A stretch of DNA of 64,000 nucleotides from Isoetes taiwanensis. Lineage: Eukaryota > Streptophyta > Lycopodiopsida > Isoetales > Isoetaceae. Positions 49,641 through 61,309 of this stretch are shown piece after piece. The first letter of the stretch is position 1. Each line of letters opens with the position of its first letter. A program made the translations under genes and the position numbers. Under the pieces are notes generated by a model. The model did no database searches and was not told where the DNA came from. It worked only from the letters and a program-made list of their open reading frames with translations. The stretch is from the NCBI GenBank assembly GCA_021234155.1, contig JAJEKV010000019.1, positions 20,111,450 to 20,175,449 on the forward strand, written 5' to 3'.

Positions 49641-51850
49641 GCACAAGAGCCCTTTAATAAGGCGGAACTCATAAATGTGACAAAAAAACAAGGCGATAAA
49701 GTGAGAGGTGTTTTTAATCTCCTACATATTTGAAGGGGCGTAAAATATTGGCCACTACTTATCTTGGATAGGATTGCTAAGCGTAATACGGCTGTACATT
49801 TCGACTCCTTCGGAAGTTGTGACTTAAATGGCGAAATATGAAATAAATTTACAAAAACATCCATACAAACATGTGAAGTCGGTATATGCATGCATAATAT
49901 TAAATAAATAGATGCTATGCTTCTCTATGGATTTCTATAAGATATTAAATGTATTAAGGCGTTCTCTGTAGGCAAAAGCACATAAGATGGATCTCATCCA
50001 AGGCCCATATAGGCCCGACCTTGATGTGAGTTGGGGAGAATAAAGGCGGTCGGGCAAGATAAAGAGCTGATTTGAATGCAAACCACAAATCAAATAAAAA
50101 AATTTGAACCAATTCATCGAGAAGGAAAAATATTATTGTTAGAAAGGCATTTGAAATTTAGAACTTCGAAACAATTTTAGATCTACAAGTAGCAATCTTA
50201 TGTCCTTAATCACTTAACAATATAGAGCTAGCCACATAAGCTTTAAATTGTTATGCGTTCTAAATGGCCGCGATGGAGTTGCTTATGTGTGTGATCTTTT
50301 GAAATGGCCGTATGGGGTTTGACAAATATCAAATTGTACTTATATAGTGAAAATAATAAGTTTAGTTTTAGACTAGCCACTACCCATTGGCCAAGGTGGT
50401 ATCCTATAAGATTATTGGTAGGCCTTTTGAAAAATATGAATGTGTGGCCAAGCTGGCCTTGGGGAACTACTAAAACACCATGAGGGTGGGTGGAAAGTAA
50501 GAGCGAAGAAGTCACAAATAAAAAAGAAAGGAGAACAGATGAGAGTACATTAGAAGATGAAAAAGGGAAGAAATGACATCTATAGCGAGAAAACCCTAAC
50601 TACAAAGAGAGTCTAACCCCAACTTTAGGTGGCGTGGTTTAGAATTACATTATCTTCTTATGGTGATGCGAAGGCCATTAGAACTCTCAAACCCGGCAAG
50701 CAGAAGAGAGAAGAGGCCTCTTATTACTTGAGATGGAAATCATGGAGGAGTCGATGCTGAGAATACTCAAAGCGGCCTCACCTCCGATTCTGAGTTGAAG
50801 CTATGCCATGTGAATTAAGTTTGGTAACCAGCGGAAGACTCTAAATGCATTTGATGGCAAATATTGAAAATTATCATGTTCGTTGTTTCAAAATCACAAT
50901 TGTTGGGCATTGTACAAAATCTTTGATCGCTGCCCGTAATGGTGGGGAATTTTCACGCTTTAGGGAATATTTTAACAATTGCGTGAATAGCAAAAAATTA
51001 GCATATTAAACTGACCATCTTCTATGATATTTCTCTCTCACATGCATATTGTACATGCGATGTGAAAGTTTGGAATTACAATTCCACACAAAATAGCCAT
51101 AAAGTAGAACCCTATAAGTATGTTCATACATGTTGCGGGGAATAAATGAACCGAGGTGTCCGGAGAAGTCTTTAGTGACATGTAGTATAAGATACTTTGG
51201 ATGGTAATAATAATTTGATTGACTTTTTTCTAGAAGAATCACAGGGTTTTAGTTCATTGTTACCTTATTATAGTTTGTAGAGTGCATCACAGAGAAAGTG
51301 TTGAAGCATGCTGAATTCTGATTGCACATGATGACGAGCATGGTATCATTTAAATGAGATTGTTCCAAAGACATAGTTACTTGTATGTAAGAACGTGCAG
51401 GAAGGATGATGAACATGCCATTTGTGATTCAAAAATATAAAAGCGAGGCCTTAAGAGAATGGAAATGATGGGGCAGACAAACAAAACATCCTGAGAGGAA
51501 AGTCATGGGGTGTTATAGAAAGCAAGAACAAACACTCAGATGGAAGCCACTCCAAAAGAGTTAAAAGGGTAGCTGGCTTGATGACAAACAAGTGGAGACA
51601 ACTAGAGTGCTTTTTATATGCCTTAAATGATTTGGAACACAAGTACCGGTAGCTCTTGTAGTTATCGAGTTCCAAGAAAAAGGAACATTTGGTACTTACA
51701 ACATCTGACTCAGCTTGCCACGTCAACAAAACTTTAATAAAAATAAATACACGCTGACGTGTCTAAGAAACAAAGGATACGGACACGGCAGATTGGGTCC
51801 ACAAGTTGGACGGCGGATATTCGTCGGTAGTGCGGAGAGCCATCGCAGCC
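49641..51850. other. Intergenic DNA, no supportable gene
   Basis: AT-rich, with many stops in all frames. One AAACCCTAA telobox lies at 50,589. Nothing resembles a domain. Confidence 0.5.
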
Positions 51851-52814
51851 GTTGCCTTCTTAAATAGTGGAGCGTTAGCTTTAGACCTCACAAGACACGA
51901 CGGTTGAAGGAAAGAAAATGCACGGCGACAGAGACAGAGCTAAAGAAGCGGCTCGGAAAGGAGGCGCCGGACTTCATCTCTTTTGTTTTGCTTCTTCGGA
52001 ATCAAGTATTTTTTCTCTTCGTTGATCTGCCGGATCTTCAAAACCTCCATTCGTCATTTGGCCCTTGTTCGAACGTTTGGTGAGGTTGATCTAAGGTCCT
52101 TCCGCCTGTGCAGTTTGCCGTCTGTTTGATGCAGTCCCGATTTTTGGTGGGGACACAGAGTTATGGGTTGAAAAAGTGTCCATTGGGTTTGAGAATCAAA
52201 TTTTGCAGTATCTTTACCCGTGGATTCATCACTTTGTGGGCTGTGAAGATGGTTTGAGGCAATTTTGGACTAAGTAGGCTAAATTTGTCAGTTTTGCACC
52301 GTATTAGTGCAAATTAAGGCATGGACTACTCACAGTTGCTTTAACTTTATTTTGTCTTGCTGGATAAACAACCCTGTCATTGGGCTCAGAGTCTGGGACC
52401 TGCAAATCTGTCCGTCGTCCTTGAGAGGCCAGTAAGCGTTTCTTGGCCAGACCGATCTGTTTGAGGAAGAAATGGTCGCATTATTTCTATCATAGGAATC
52501 CAATTGGTGACCCGGTTTAAGGATGAGCCGCATCGCGTGGCTATAATGAATTCATTCTATGCCAAGTGGCAGATCTATCACTGAAACTACGTATATTATG
52601 GCAAGCATGATATACAGTGGAGGATTTTTCTGGTACCTCAGACTCAGTTGAAGTGGACGGAAGTTGCTGGTAAGACCAATACATTTGTCAAAACGTCAAA
52701 CTTCTACTTTCAGCAATTATAGATGCATAGATAGATAGAGCATCTGCACATACATGCACCCGTTCTCCTTTCCAGGCATTCTTTAAAATTAAACCATAAT
52801 TGCGGGTTGTTGAC
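51851..52814 (+). promoter_or_regulatory. Probable promoter, 5' UTR and UTR intron of the XBAT35-like gene
   Basis: A GACGTGT (ACGT-core) motif lies at 51,756 and a TTAAATAG TATA-like box at 51,861. The following 51,880-52,040 stretch is purine/CT-rich as in plant leaders. No protein frame leads to the ATG at 52,815, so the leader probably contains an intron. The exact transcript start is not visible. Confidence 0.35.
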
Positions 52815-55800
52815 ATGGGAGGTGTGCAGTCTAAGGAGGAACAACTCTATCAGGCAGTGTTAAGTAGGAATCATACAGCAGTAAGTCACTTTGTCGTGAT
52901 GGAACATCACTAGAAGTGAGTTCTTCGTCTTGTGCTTATTTTGGTATTTTACTTCTTTGGTGCAATAAGTTCTATGTTTGTTTTGTATGTGCTTTTTCGG
53001 TGGGTTGATAAGGATGGAAAGAGACACCTCTCACTCACAAGCTTGTACCCGACCAGAGCTATTTGATATGGTTATAACTGCACAATCTAAGGCAAATGTC
53101 AATGCGTACAGGCCTGGGCAGCCATATATTGAAAATATGATCTGTAATTTATAGTCACTTGTTTGTAGTATTTATCCATTATTTGCAGGTCCGGGAGGCG
53201 CCTTTACATCATGCTGCTAAAAGGGGCCTGGATAAAGGCACATATATTAGCTATCCCGTGGAGGCAAGTATTGATTCGTTGCTTTCTCATTTGATTTGAG
53301 GCTCCAGCTTATTATTGGACTGGAGATATGAATTCCACTACGGCTGATCCCTTGCTTAATGATGATGGTCAAATTCCACTTGATATATTTAGAAACAAAT
53401 CATGCATCTGTTGTTTAAGTATAATTGAGGTAATATATAATTTTGAGAAACTGCTTTGAGAAACTTCTTCTTTGAAAGTCTTACAATTTTAAGATTCCTC
53501 CATGCATTTAGTATGTCCAAAGGAACTTTTAACTTTCTCTTATACTTGCATCTAAATCATGATGTTAAAAAAGCTGAAGTCTAGTACATCTCAATGCAGA
53601 CATGGCTGAAGGGTATCCTATAAGTGCTAGCATTGCCTTGAACTAACTTCCCTGTCTGACATTCTAATTTCACCTAAAAGTCGATGCCGCGTCATGAGAC
53701 ACACACTCGTAATGGACATTTGTTCCCTTATCAATGAACAGTTTTGATGTGTTATGAATGGAAATTTTATGCCTACAGTGAATCCCGGTATGCTTGTAGA
53801 TAGACTTTACTGTTTTACTTGATAAGCGTAAGTTCTTGGTATACTGTGGTAATTATCCAGAGTTTGTATCCTGTGGGGAGAGCTAAGAATAGTTTTAGGT
53901 TTTTGGGAAATTATGGCATTTGTTTTTGCTTTTGGATTTTGAGGAGTCAAAACTTTTGTTGCAAGATCCAGCAGTAAATTTTTGGGGTGCAATCACAGAA
54001 AATTACTGTTTGATTCATTAGCACAATTGGTTCTGGAATCACCTTTTAGCATTTAAGCCACACCATACGTAAATGTGGCCCCATTACTCTCCGAAGAAAG
54101 AAAAGAAAAATAGAGACCTCTGCTCCAACTCTTTATCAGCCAGATTTGAAGCTCTAGGGAAAACTAGCAAGTAAAACAAAATCACAATAGGTTTAACATG
54201 TTATAGTCGGCGCCAATAGGTATGCCCAGTCTAAGTGTTGCTGAGCATACCTAGTGGGTCTAAAGAGTGACCTGATGTCCTGTTTACTCCAAGGGTCTTG
54301 CTCATTTAGTTTCTGAAAAGGCTCCTTATGGGGCTTAAGATGGATCCAGAAGCTTCATGCTGGAAGGGTAAGGATCATGGGGAAGAAATGACTAAATTCA
54401 GATCTGAGGTAATTTCAATGATCAAAGAATTTACTAATCGATATGGAGCAGTATGGAACTTGTTATCTCCCTTTATGAGATGTCTGCCTGTTCACTCTAA
54501 ACCCTGGAGCCAAAGTCTCTCTTGTGGTTCTTAATGCTGTCTTTCAAGGTTAAGTGGCAAGCGATGTACCAGCATATGGTGATGGTGATGGCAAATCTGA
54601 AGCTCTTGCTTGATAGCTTCTCAAAATCTAGATTAGATTACCGCCAGACTGGCTTCACATGTCACTCATATGGTCATCCATGAATCCATGAGACACCGCA
54701 TCCAAAGGGAACAGTCTTTGGCTGGTGTATATGCAAATGCTGCAATTTAAAAAAGCATGGAACCATCCCAATATTACTATACCATTGAGCTACCTTTTGA
54801 TGGCCCTTCTTTCTGGGTCATATTTCATTTCCTGTCAACAACATAAACCATGATTCGAGCAGCTTAATGTCTCAAATGCATTGGAGGCCTGCCATGGAGC
54901 TATCCCCAAATTTTTTTAGAAAGTCTTGACATTTCAAGCTGAGGCATTTACTGTAAGATCTAGCTATCTAGATATTTACCTGGGACATTTTAAGTTGCCT
55001 TCCCATCAGCTGGAAATGGAGATTGGTTGAGATAAGCATAAACAGGAGATGCCTGTAGATATGGTTAAATTTGAGGAGCTTCTCACATTTATTTTCGCTG
55101 CTTACTACACTGTAAGAGGAAGCTGCTTTAGAGATCAACAATGTTCAAACATAGTATTGTAACCCCATGAACTTGGAACAACTTAATGTCTTAAATACTT
55201 GGAGAAACCCAGTCTGCCAAAAATGGGCTATCAAGCAAAGATTTTAGGACTTGACATTTCTAAAGGTCTTGCAGATATTGACCTGGGACAATTTAAAGGT
55301 GTCTTCCCATCAGCTGGAAATTGAGATTGGTTGAGATAAGCATAGCGAGGACAGGGAAATGTCTGTTGGTTGGGCGAGGAGCTTAATAGCATTTACCCTC
55401 CTACTATGCTGTAAGAGGAAGGTGCTTTAGAGATCAAACAATTTTTCAGATCATGAAGTATTATGACCCCGCGAACTTTTTTGAAGCAAATGGAGTAATG
55501 AGATATAATGAGCCTGAAAGGTCAAAATTAATTTCACTTGCCTCAGTTACACAAGTGAACCAGGACAGAGAGATGATGAGCCATGGCAGGGAGATGTTAT
55601 TGGGGTCTCCGTAATTAAAATGAGGACTCTTGGAGTAACATGAGTGACATCCATGGAAACAAAGTGGTTAGCGACACAAGAACACTCTATAAGAGGGAGA
55701 GAGCGAGAGAAAATAAGTGGCCCATGTTGACATTCACGGCTTTGGAGCTGGCCAGACTGCGCCAAATGGGATGCCTCCACAATCAACAAGTCTTCAAGAC

Positions 55801-58294
55801 AGTTTCAGTATCTTTCTTGCAATAAATAAATTAAATGACTTATAGGGGGCCTGCAGGTTTGCAGTCCTGTATGGATTTTGGTCTCCTTTGTTTCCATTGG
55901 TGGCACGCATGTCGTCTCCTAGTGTATGCTGTACCATCTGGGCCTATGGATGAGCCAGTTGCCAATCTCTCAGAGATGTTTCGTTCTTTCTCAAATTTAT
56001 ATATATTGTGATCTGGAAGGTTTCTCTCTAAGAAGCTTATGTCTGTGTTTACGCAAGATACTCCCTTGGTTTTAAATTTTATTGTCGTTGATCATAGTTT
56101 TGGTGTTTTAGGAATGGAGAATTAAGGACTAAAAAATATTCATTTTTGAGAGTAGATGCGTTTTATTTGCAAGGCCTATAGTGTAGTACCAACTATTGGA
56201 CATGAAAACAAGTAAATGCACTATAAATATATCGCTTTCAGCTAGGCGTTTGTTTGGTGTTGTGCATTTCCATTTTTGTTTTGTTAGCTCATCTTTTTCT
56301 TTTAATCTACAGGATAGGATATGCCTCTTCAGTGGAGTGCTGCGTGAGATTTCTGGCCCTGGTTTTCTAGAAGCCATTGCCCGTCACTGGATTACTAGAA
56401 AAGTGTTAGTTACTAAATTAAAAATTTCTTTACATACTGCTACTAATTTGAGCAGTAAAGTTTCTTGTTCATCATATAATGTGTTGTGTTGTGCAGGTGG
56501 GCAGTTGTTTTACCGCTGTATCTCACCATAGAAGACATCTGGCTTCGAGCTTACTTTATCTATATCATTCACCCAAGGTTTGTTATTATTTACTTTTTTC
56601 AAATCTCTCATAGTTTAACCGTTGCGGCTTAGGTGGGTGCATCTGCCTCTGCAGGTAGGCCTTTAACGGAATGGAGGGCCTCCATCATCCCTGTTCCATC
56701 CCTGCTGGGTCATGCAGTATCCGTACATTAATCGATTTTTACCAGCGAACCTGTAGTTAGACTTGCTTGCATTTTATGTTCCTCCATTATCTTGCATATT
56801 AGAACCCTGCTTCAACAACAATGTTTAAAATGTGTCGTGCGTTGAATTTATGCTTGGTGTGGCTATATCATCCCATAAATGCAAATTTGAATTCAAGTTT
56901 CAATACATAATGTCAATATCTTGTCTATGTTGCAATCTGGCCTTGCAAACTGTCGCTGTTTTTATAGACATTACACCAAGGCGGCAAGTTGCAATGTCAT
57001 CATGATTGCTCGAGAAGAATAAATTATCCTTATACAAATTTCATGAAATGCAGACATGCTTGCTGCACTTCTACTCACGATCTTATTGTTTAGGAATAGA
57101 GCCATAGACTGCACTGTGGTCTTATAACCTTGCTTTTTTTCTTATATCTGCATGCAGGTGTCACAACCTAGGGCAGTTATGGCTTTATCAAAAGCTCGAT
57201 TTGGGAACCCAACTTTGTTATACCAGATCCTGTACTGCTTATTCTGGATAAAAGGCTCCAGTATGCACTTTATTGCAAGAATATATTTTATTTTCTGATT
57301 CTTTTACTTAAACATGTGTTTTATTATATCAGGGTCCAATTTAAATTTCTTGCCCGAACATGGGGAGACAAGGTTCAATTGGAAAAAGTTTGCAAACTGC
57401 AAGGGTATTGCACAGGTATAATATTCTTCAGTTTATCTTTAAAGACGTAATTTTCAGGTATTGCATCCTTGGTCTAATGTATTCATTTTTCTTATTCAGG
57501 ATAGTGGGCTACAAGCTGCTTATTCTGGACCTGTCTTCCAATACTGTAGTTGCACCTGTCTCTAGGGCACAAAGGCGAAGCTATCACCAGAGAACACAAT
57601 GCTTGGCACAACCTGCAACTCAAAAATTATGTAGGAAGGAGGAACAGAGTGGCAGAGATGTAGCCTTAGCCTTGGCAATTGATGCATCTATACAGTCAGC
57701 CTCAGCTGAAGGTGTCTTAATTCCTCCTTGAGATAGGTCATCTCTTTCAGATGAACAAATTGATAGCAGGGAAGGAAGCTTGAAGGAGAAGTTCGGTAAT
57801 TCCAAAGAAGCAAGCATGGCCGAAAGAACTACTTCAAATGGATGGGGAGCTGCAGAGGCAGGAGTCAAGCAGTATTCAAGATCTACTAGAAACTTCTTTA
57901 TCAGTGTTTCTTCTATGGCCTATTCTTTCACTTTTATCATCAAGCAGAACAGATGACCATCAAAAAGAACAAACAGTATAAGCGATGAAGGTAAAATACT
58001 GATTTGCGGTGGATTCCCTACAGTCCTGCCTTTCCTTTCTGATTATGTTTCTGGTGAAAACTGATCTGCTGGTAAGGAGGTTCTTTTCCTTTAGGTGTAA
58101 AGGAAAGGATTGTCTATTGAGAAAAGTGATAGAAAGCTACAGGCCAATTGTGTTGTTTGCTGGGATGCTCCAACGCGAGGTGTGCATTCCATGTGGTCAC
58201 ATGGCTGGTTTAGCTGACGCTGGTGATAGGAAGGCCTGGGGCTGCCCTGTTTGCAGAACCATATTGACAAGTTGTAAAAGTATATGCGGTATAA
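52815..58294 (+). CDS. XBAT35: XBAT35-like ankyrin-repeat RING E3 ubiquitin ligase, about 10 exons
   Basis: Exons and readable peptides: 52,815-52,880 (MGGVQSKEEQLYQAVLSRNH, donor GTAAGT); about 53,001-53,117 (WVDKDGK...VNAYRPG, ankyrin); 53,189-53,263 (APLHHAAKRGLDK, ankyrin; GC donor); about 53,350-53,429 (LLNDDGQIPLD); 56,313-56,402 (ICLFSGVLREISGPGFLEAI); 56,497-56,577; 57,158-57,260 (QPRAVMALSKARFG...DPVLLILDK); 57,333-57,415; 57,500-about 57,900 (DVALALAIDASIQSASAEGV); about 58,140-58,294, the RING (CVVCWDAP...EVCIPCGHMAG...WGCPVCRTIL) ending VVKVYAV and TAA. The family ubiquitinates substrates, and Arabidopsis XBAT35 acts in ethylene and defence responses. Single-base shifts in exons 2, 3, 9 and the RING, and a RING segment with LADAG where the family has further cysteines, are probably sequence errors; a pseudogene is possible. 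Confidence 0.85.
54840..55445 (+). repeat. Tandem duplication inside the large XBAT35 intron
   Basis: Two units of about 305 bases share GACATTT, CTGGGACA(A)TTTAA, TTCCCATCAGCTGGAAAT, GAGATTGGTTGAGATAAGCAT, CTGTAAGAGGAAG and GCTTTAGAGATCAA in the same order. A third partial start (ATTATGACCCC) follows at about 55,458. The unit has no coding capacity and helps account for the 2.9-kb intron. Confidence 0.75.
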
Positions 58295-59966
58295 GGTGCA
58301 TATGAAATCTAGGCGAGCCTGTCCAAGACACCACTGTTGTGGAGTCTCGCCAATGGCAAGTTCTGTCCTTGCGCGTAATACAGGCAGAAGCAGAATTTGA
58401 TCGTTGTATTTGGAAATTTACTGTGATATAGAATTATATCAATTGTTGCTATAGTGGGTAGACATCTCCCCCATATGTGAGCTCCTATTTATCCTAGGCT
58501 GACCATTACAGTTTGAACTATCAATATCAAGAAATCTCATGGACAATAAAAATATTCAATTCATTTCAATATCATGAAATTCAACAAACTAGGTAGCACA
58601 CAAAATGTTTAGACATTTTTCTTGTGTTGAGCGACTTTTGTCAAGTTGGTCATTTTTTCTTGTGTGTCAACTGATAATTTGGAAGAGACGGCACAGACGG
58701 TTGAAAAGTTTAAAAGTAAGTCAAGACACTCCAATTCAATATTAGAAATAATAATTGGAACTAAAAAGGTAGGGGAGAATAGGGGTGGCCACATGATCAT
58801 TTTTGCAGCTAGCGACGATTTTGATTGGAAAGCGGAGGTGGAGGCCTCTATCTTGAAGTGGTAGGCTAGTTTTCAATCTTCCACTTTCGAAAGGGGCATC
58901 CACAAAAACTAGTTAGTCTAGCGTCCCCTCTCTTCTGAAGCTCTCCCCCTTTATTACTGCCTCTCTTCACCTCTCAGGTATTGGCTCTCATTATCAAAGC
59001 TGAGATCACGAGGAGGTGGAAGCTGACAAAGATGCACATGTGGCCAATCTGTGATCCTCCTTTGTGTATTACACCATTTTCTTTCCTTTAGCTCGGATCA
59101 CGGCATCAGGTGGCTTGGAAGGGGCCATGTCTTAATCATCTCAAATAAGTTTTGGCCTTCTTTTCAGCACAGGATTTTTGGCATCTTCTAATATTAATTC
59201 AAGTCATTCTCAATATTATATAGTAATTATTATTTATATATTGTAGGAAAATCGAGATAAGCTATCACGAACTTACACTTGTCTTGCTAATATAGTACAA
59301 CAAACATAGAAACTTACTCCCTTATTATTACATTCTGTCACGAGACAGATCTACTTTAATCATGTGGCTATACACTTAGCGAGGAAAGATTATACAGAAG
59401 GCTGTGTACTCAAGACTAGCCTAAAATTTGGTTTTGCTAAAAATGTTGAATTTATTATAGCCTTTTGCCTCTGAGCGGTCATTTGCTTATTTTAAATCCA
59501 AGAGCAACAAGTATAAATATATTTCTTTCTTAGAAGTCTTTTGTACATGTGACCATACGAGAACAAGCATACTTGCCTTTAGCTACATACAGGTGTAGAT
59601 AACATCATATCAAATCAATTTATTTATGTTTGAGGAATTTGTTTTTGAATAATCTGTCAAGTCTTTGACATTATAGTAATATTACTTCTTGACATATTGT
59701 ACTCCACAACTAGATAATGGAATCATTGTTTTACATATCTATTTGTTTAAAAGTCCATTTGCTCTCGGTTTTTAGCTACACAAGAATAACGGAAATTGTC
59801 TTAATGATAAATTGTTATTTGTCTTTATAACTGTAATCAAGTCTAGACCAAAGAAAAAGGCACCTATTTTTCTTTTTAGGGGTTTACATCCAGTAATATC
59901 TTTAAGTTTTAGAGCAGAATGATAAGGCAAAAGGTCTTTATTGACTTGGACTGGAAGGACTCACCC
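58295..59966. other. 3' flank of XBAT35 and intergenic DNA
   Basis: AT-rich and without a recognisable gene. The 58,646-58,864 frame (VSTDNLEETAQTVEKFKSKS start) has mixed composition but no family. Confidence 0.45.
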
Positions 59967-59991
59967 GTGTGTGTGTGTGTGTGTGTGTGTG
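59967..59991 (+). repeat. GT microsatellite
   Basis: About twelve GT units, directly followed by about 110 bases rich in GCGTC and TCTTGGC words (59,996-60,110), unusual against the AT-rich surroundings. Confidence 0.95.
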
Positions 59992-60234
59992 GGTGCGATA
60001 GATGCGTCGCGATGCGTCGTCGCGCGTCTTTGTCGCGTCTTGGCAACATCATCAGCGCGTCTTGTCTTGGCGTCTTGGCGATAATCGCGTGTCTTTATTT
60101 CTACTCGGCCGGGTCATGGTTGTGATCCTACTAAGTAAGTTTTAAATTATTTTTATTGCATCGATAATAAATTTTAGCATCGGCAAAAATTTTAGCATCG
60201 GCAAAATTCAAAGAGCCAAACCGGCTATGGCTAC

Positions 60235-60594
60235 TACCTTGAAGGTTTTGGCACTAAGAATGTTAGGGATGCTGACAGCAAAATTAATTATAGGTGGAGG
60301 ATTTGTCATGGCGAGGGGAAAAGAAATGCGGGGAAGAACTCACAAAGTTTGTGCTTTACCGAGAATGGGGGTTCACTCTACATTTTGTGTTGGCGACCAT
60401 TGGGGGCATGCTCATGCATTAAGCTTGGAGCTGATGAAAAAAGTTTTGCAACTAGTGAGCCCTACTTTGCCACCAAGCAGGCCATTACTCTCTGGTATTC
60501 TATCACCAAATATCATTTTATATGTAACCCGAAACCTCATTTATTTGTGGATTGTTGGCTTCTGGAAAGCAATGTCTGGGATGCATTTGCATAA
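60235..60594 (+). CDS. Unrecognised open frame
   Basis: One frame is open from about 60,235 to the TAA at 60,592-60,594. It reads YYLEGFGTKNVRDADSK, later LCFTENGGSLYILCWRPLG, then LFVDCWLLESNVWDAFA, with protein-like composition and several tryptophans and cysteines. An overlapping frame (60,227-60,712) is longer but low-complexity and hydrophobic. I prefer the former. No ATG lies at a convincing place, so this would be an exon or a fragment. No family is recognised. Confidence 0.25.
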   Translation, partial: YLEGFGTKNVRDADSKINYRWRICHGEGKRNAGKNSQSLCFTENGGSLYILCWRPLGACSCIKLGADEKSFATSEPYFATKQAITLWYSITKYHFICNPKPHLFVDCWLLESNVWDAFA

Positions 60595-60794
60595 TTTTCC
60601 CAATCTGAAGAGGCGCAGGTACATTTCCTTGGGGGAGTTAGCTTGTGGGGTTTCAAGATTACTTGTGTTCCTAAACTGGCTAAAGGTTGGCATTAGATTC
60701 ATTCGCTCTTAATGATCTCTTCACGATTCATCCTTTCTCTATTTGACAATTCCTGCACCCCATTTCCCTCACTGAAGCTCATGGAGGAAATAGT

Positions 60795-60858
60795 TGGAAG
60801 TAGTGCTCGATCCAATACCTCTGCATGCTAAGCGGCGTACTTATCAGGCTACATCCCC
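60795..60858 (-). tRNA. tRNA-Ala(AGC)-like gene, full span but damaged
   Basis: On the minus strand it begins GGGGATGTAGC, has the anticodon-arm block CGCTTAGCATGC with AGC anticodon, then AGAGGTA, a GATCGA T-loop core and a TTCCA end, matching plant tRNA-Ala(AGC) in order. The length is 64 instead of 73 bases, and the D-arm and T-stem are altered, so as written it would not fold well. Indel errors or decay are equally possible. It shares its 3' flank (AACTATTT...TCCA...GAGCTTCAGT) with the copy at 61,209. Confidence 0.6.
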
Positions 60859-61001
60859 ATACGACAAAGCATCAAAACCTACATAACTTATAGATGTATC
60901 CAAAGTATGTGGTTTCAAAGAAATTGAATCGAATGGACTTGAACATCCCATTGGAGATATAATAACAGCAAATCAAAGATGTATTCCCTTGAACAAGGTT
61001 A

Positions 61002-61075
61002 CGTGGCCTGAGAGATTTGAACTCTCGTGGGGAAACCCCATGTACTTCATGACTGCATATAGCTGTCGTAGCGAC
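61002..61075 (-). pseudogene. tRNA-Ser-like gene with intact 3' half
   Basis: The minus strand reads GTCGC at its 5' end, then a disordered D/anticodon half, then AAGTACATGGGGTTTCCCC (serine-type long variable arm) and CGAGAGTTCAAATCTCTCAG (perfect T-stem and loop) with a short acceptor end. The 3' half agrees with plant tRNA-Ser. The 5' half is about eight bases short and no serine anticodon is readable. Confidence 0.6.
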
Positions 61076-61208
61076 TTTAATAATGCTCGTCTTCAAAGAT
61101 ACCTTTGATAGTGTTGTTCAGCTTCAGATTTCTATAGCATAGATAAGGATGCTCATTCTTAATTCTTATACCCATTTCCTACTGAAGCTCGTGGAGAAGA
61201 AAAATAGT

Positions 61209-61260
61209 TGGAGAAGTTGGGTATCGATCCCGCTAAGCGAGCGCTATACCAAAATCCACA
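61209..61260 (-). pseudogene. Second tRNA-Ala-like copy, internally deleted
   Basis: The minus strand keeps TGGTATAGCGCTCGCTTAGC (D-arm end and anticodon arm) joined directly to GGGATCGATACCC (T-arm) and TTCTCCA. About 14 bases of the anticodon 3' stem and variable loop are missing, and the 5' D-arm is shortened. A TTTTT run follows its 3' end, a normal RNA polymerase III stop. The shared 3' flank shows it and the 60,795 copy arose by local duplication. Confidence 0.6.
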
Positions 61261-61309
61261 ATTCAAATCCGACCTTGTTCATCTTATACTTAAAGCTATA
61301 CATTTCTAG

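Noticed and set aside
60227-60712. 161-codon open frame
   Set aside because: Leucine/arginine-rich frame overlapping a more protein-like frame; no domain or start context.
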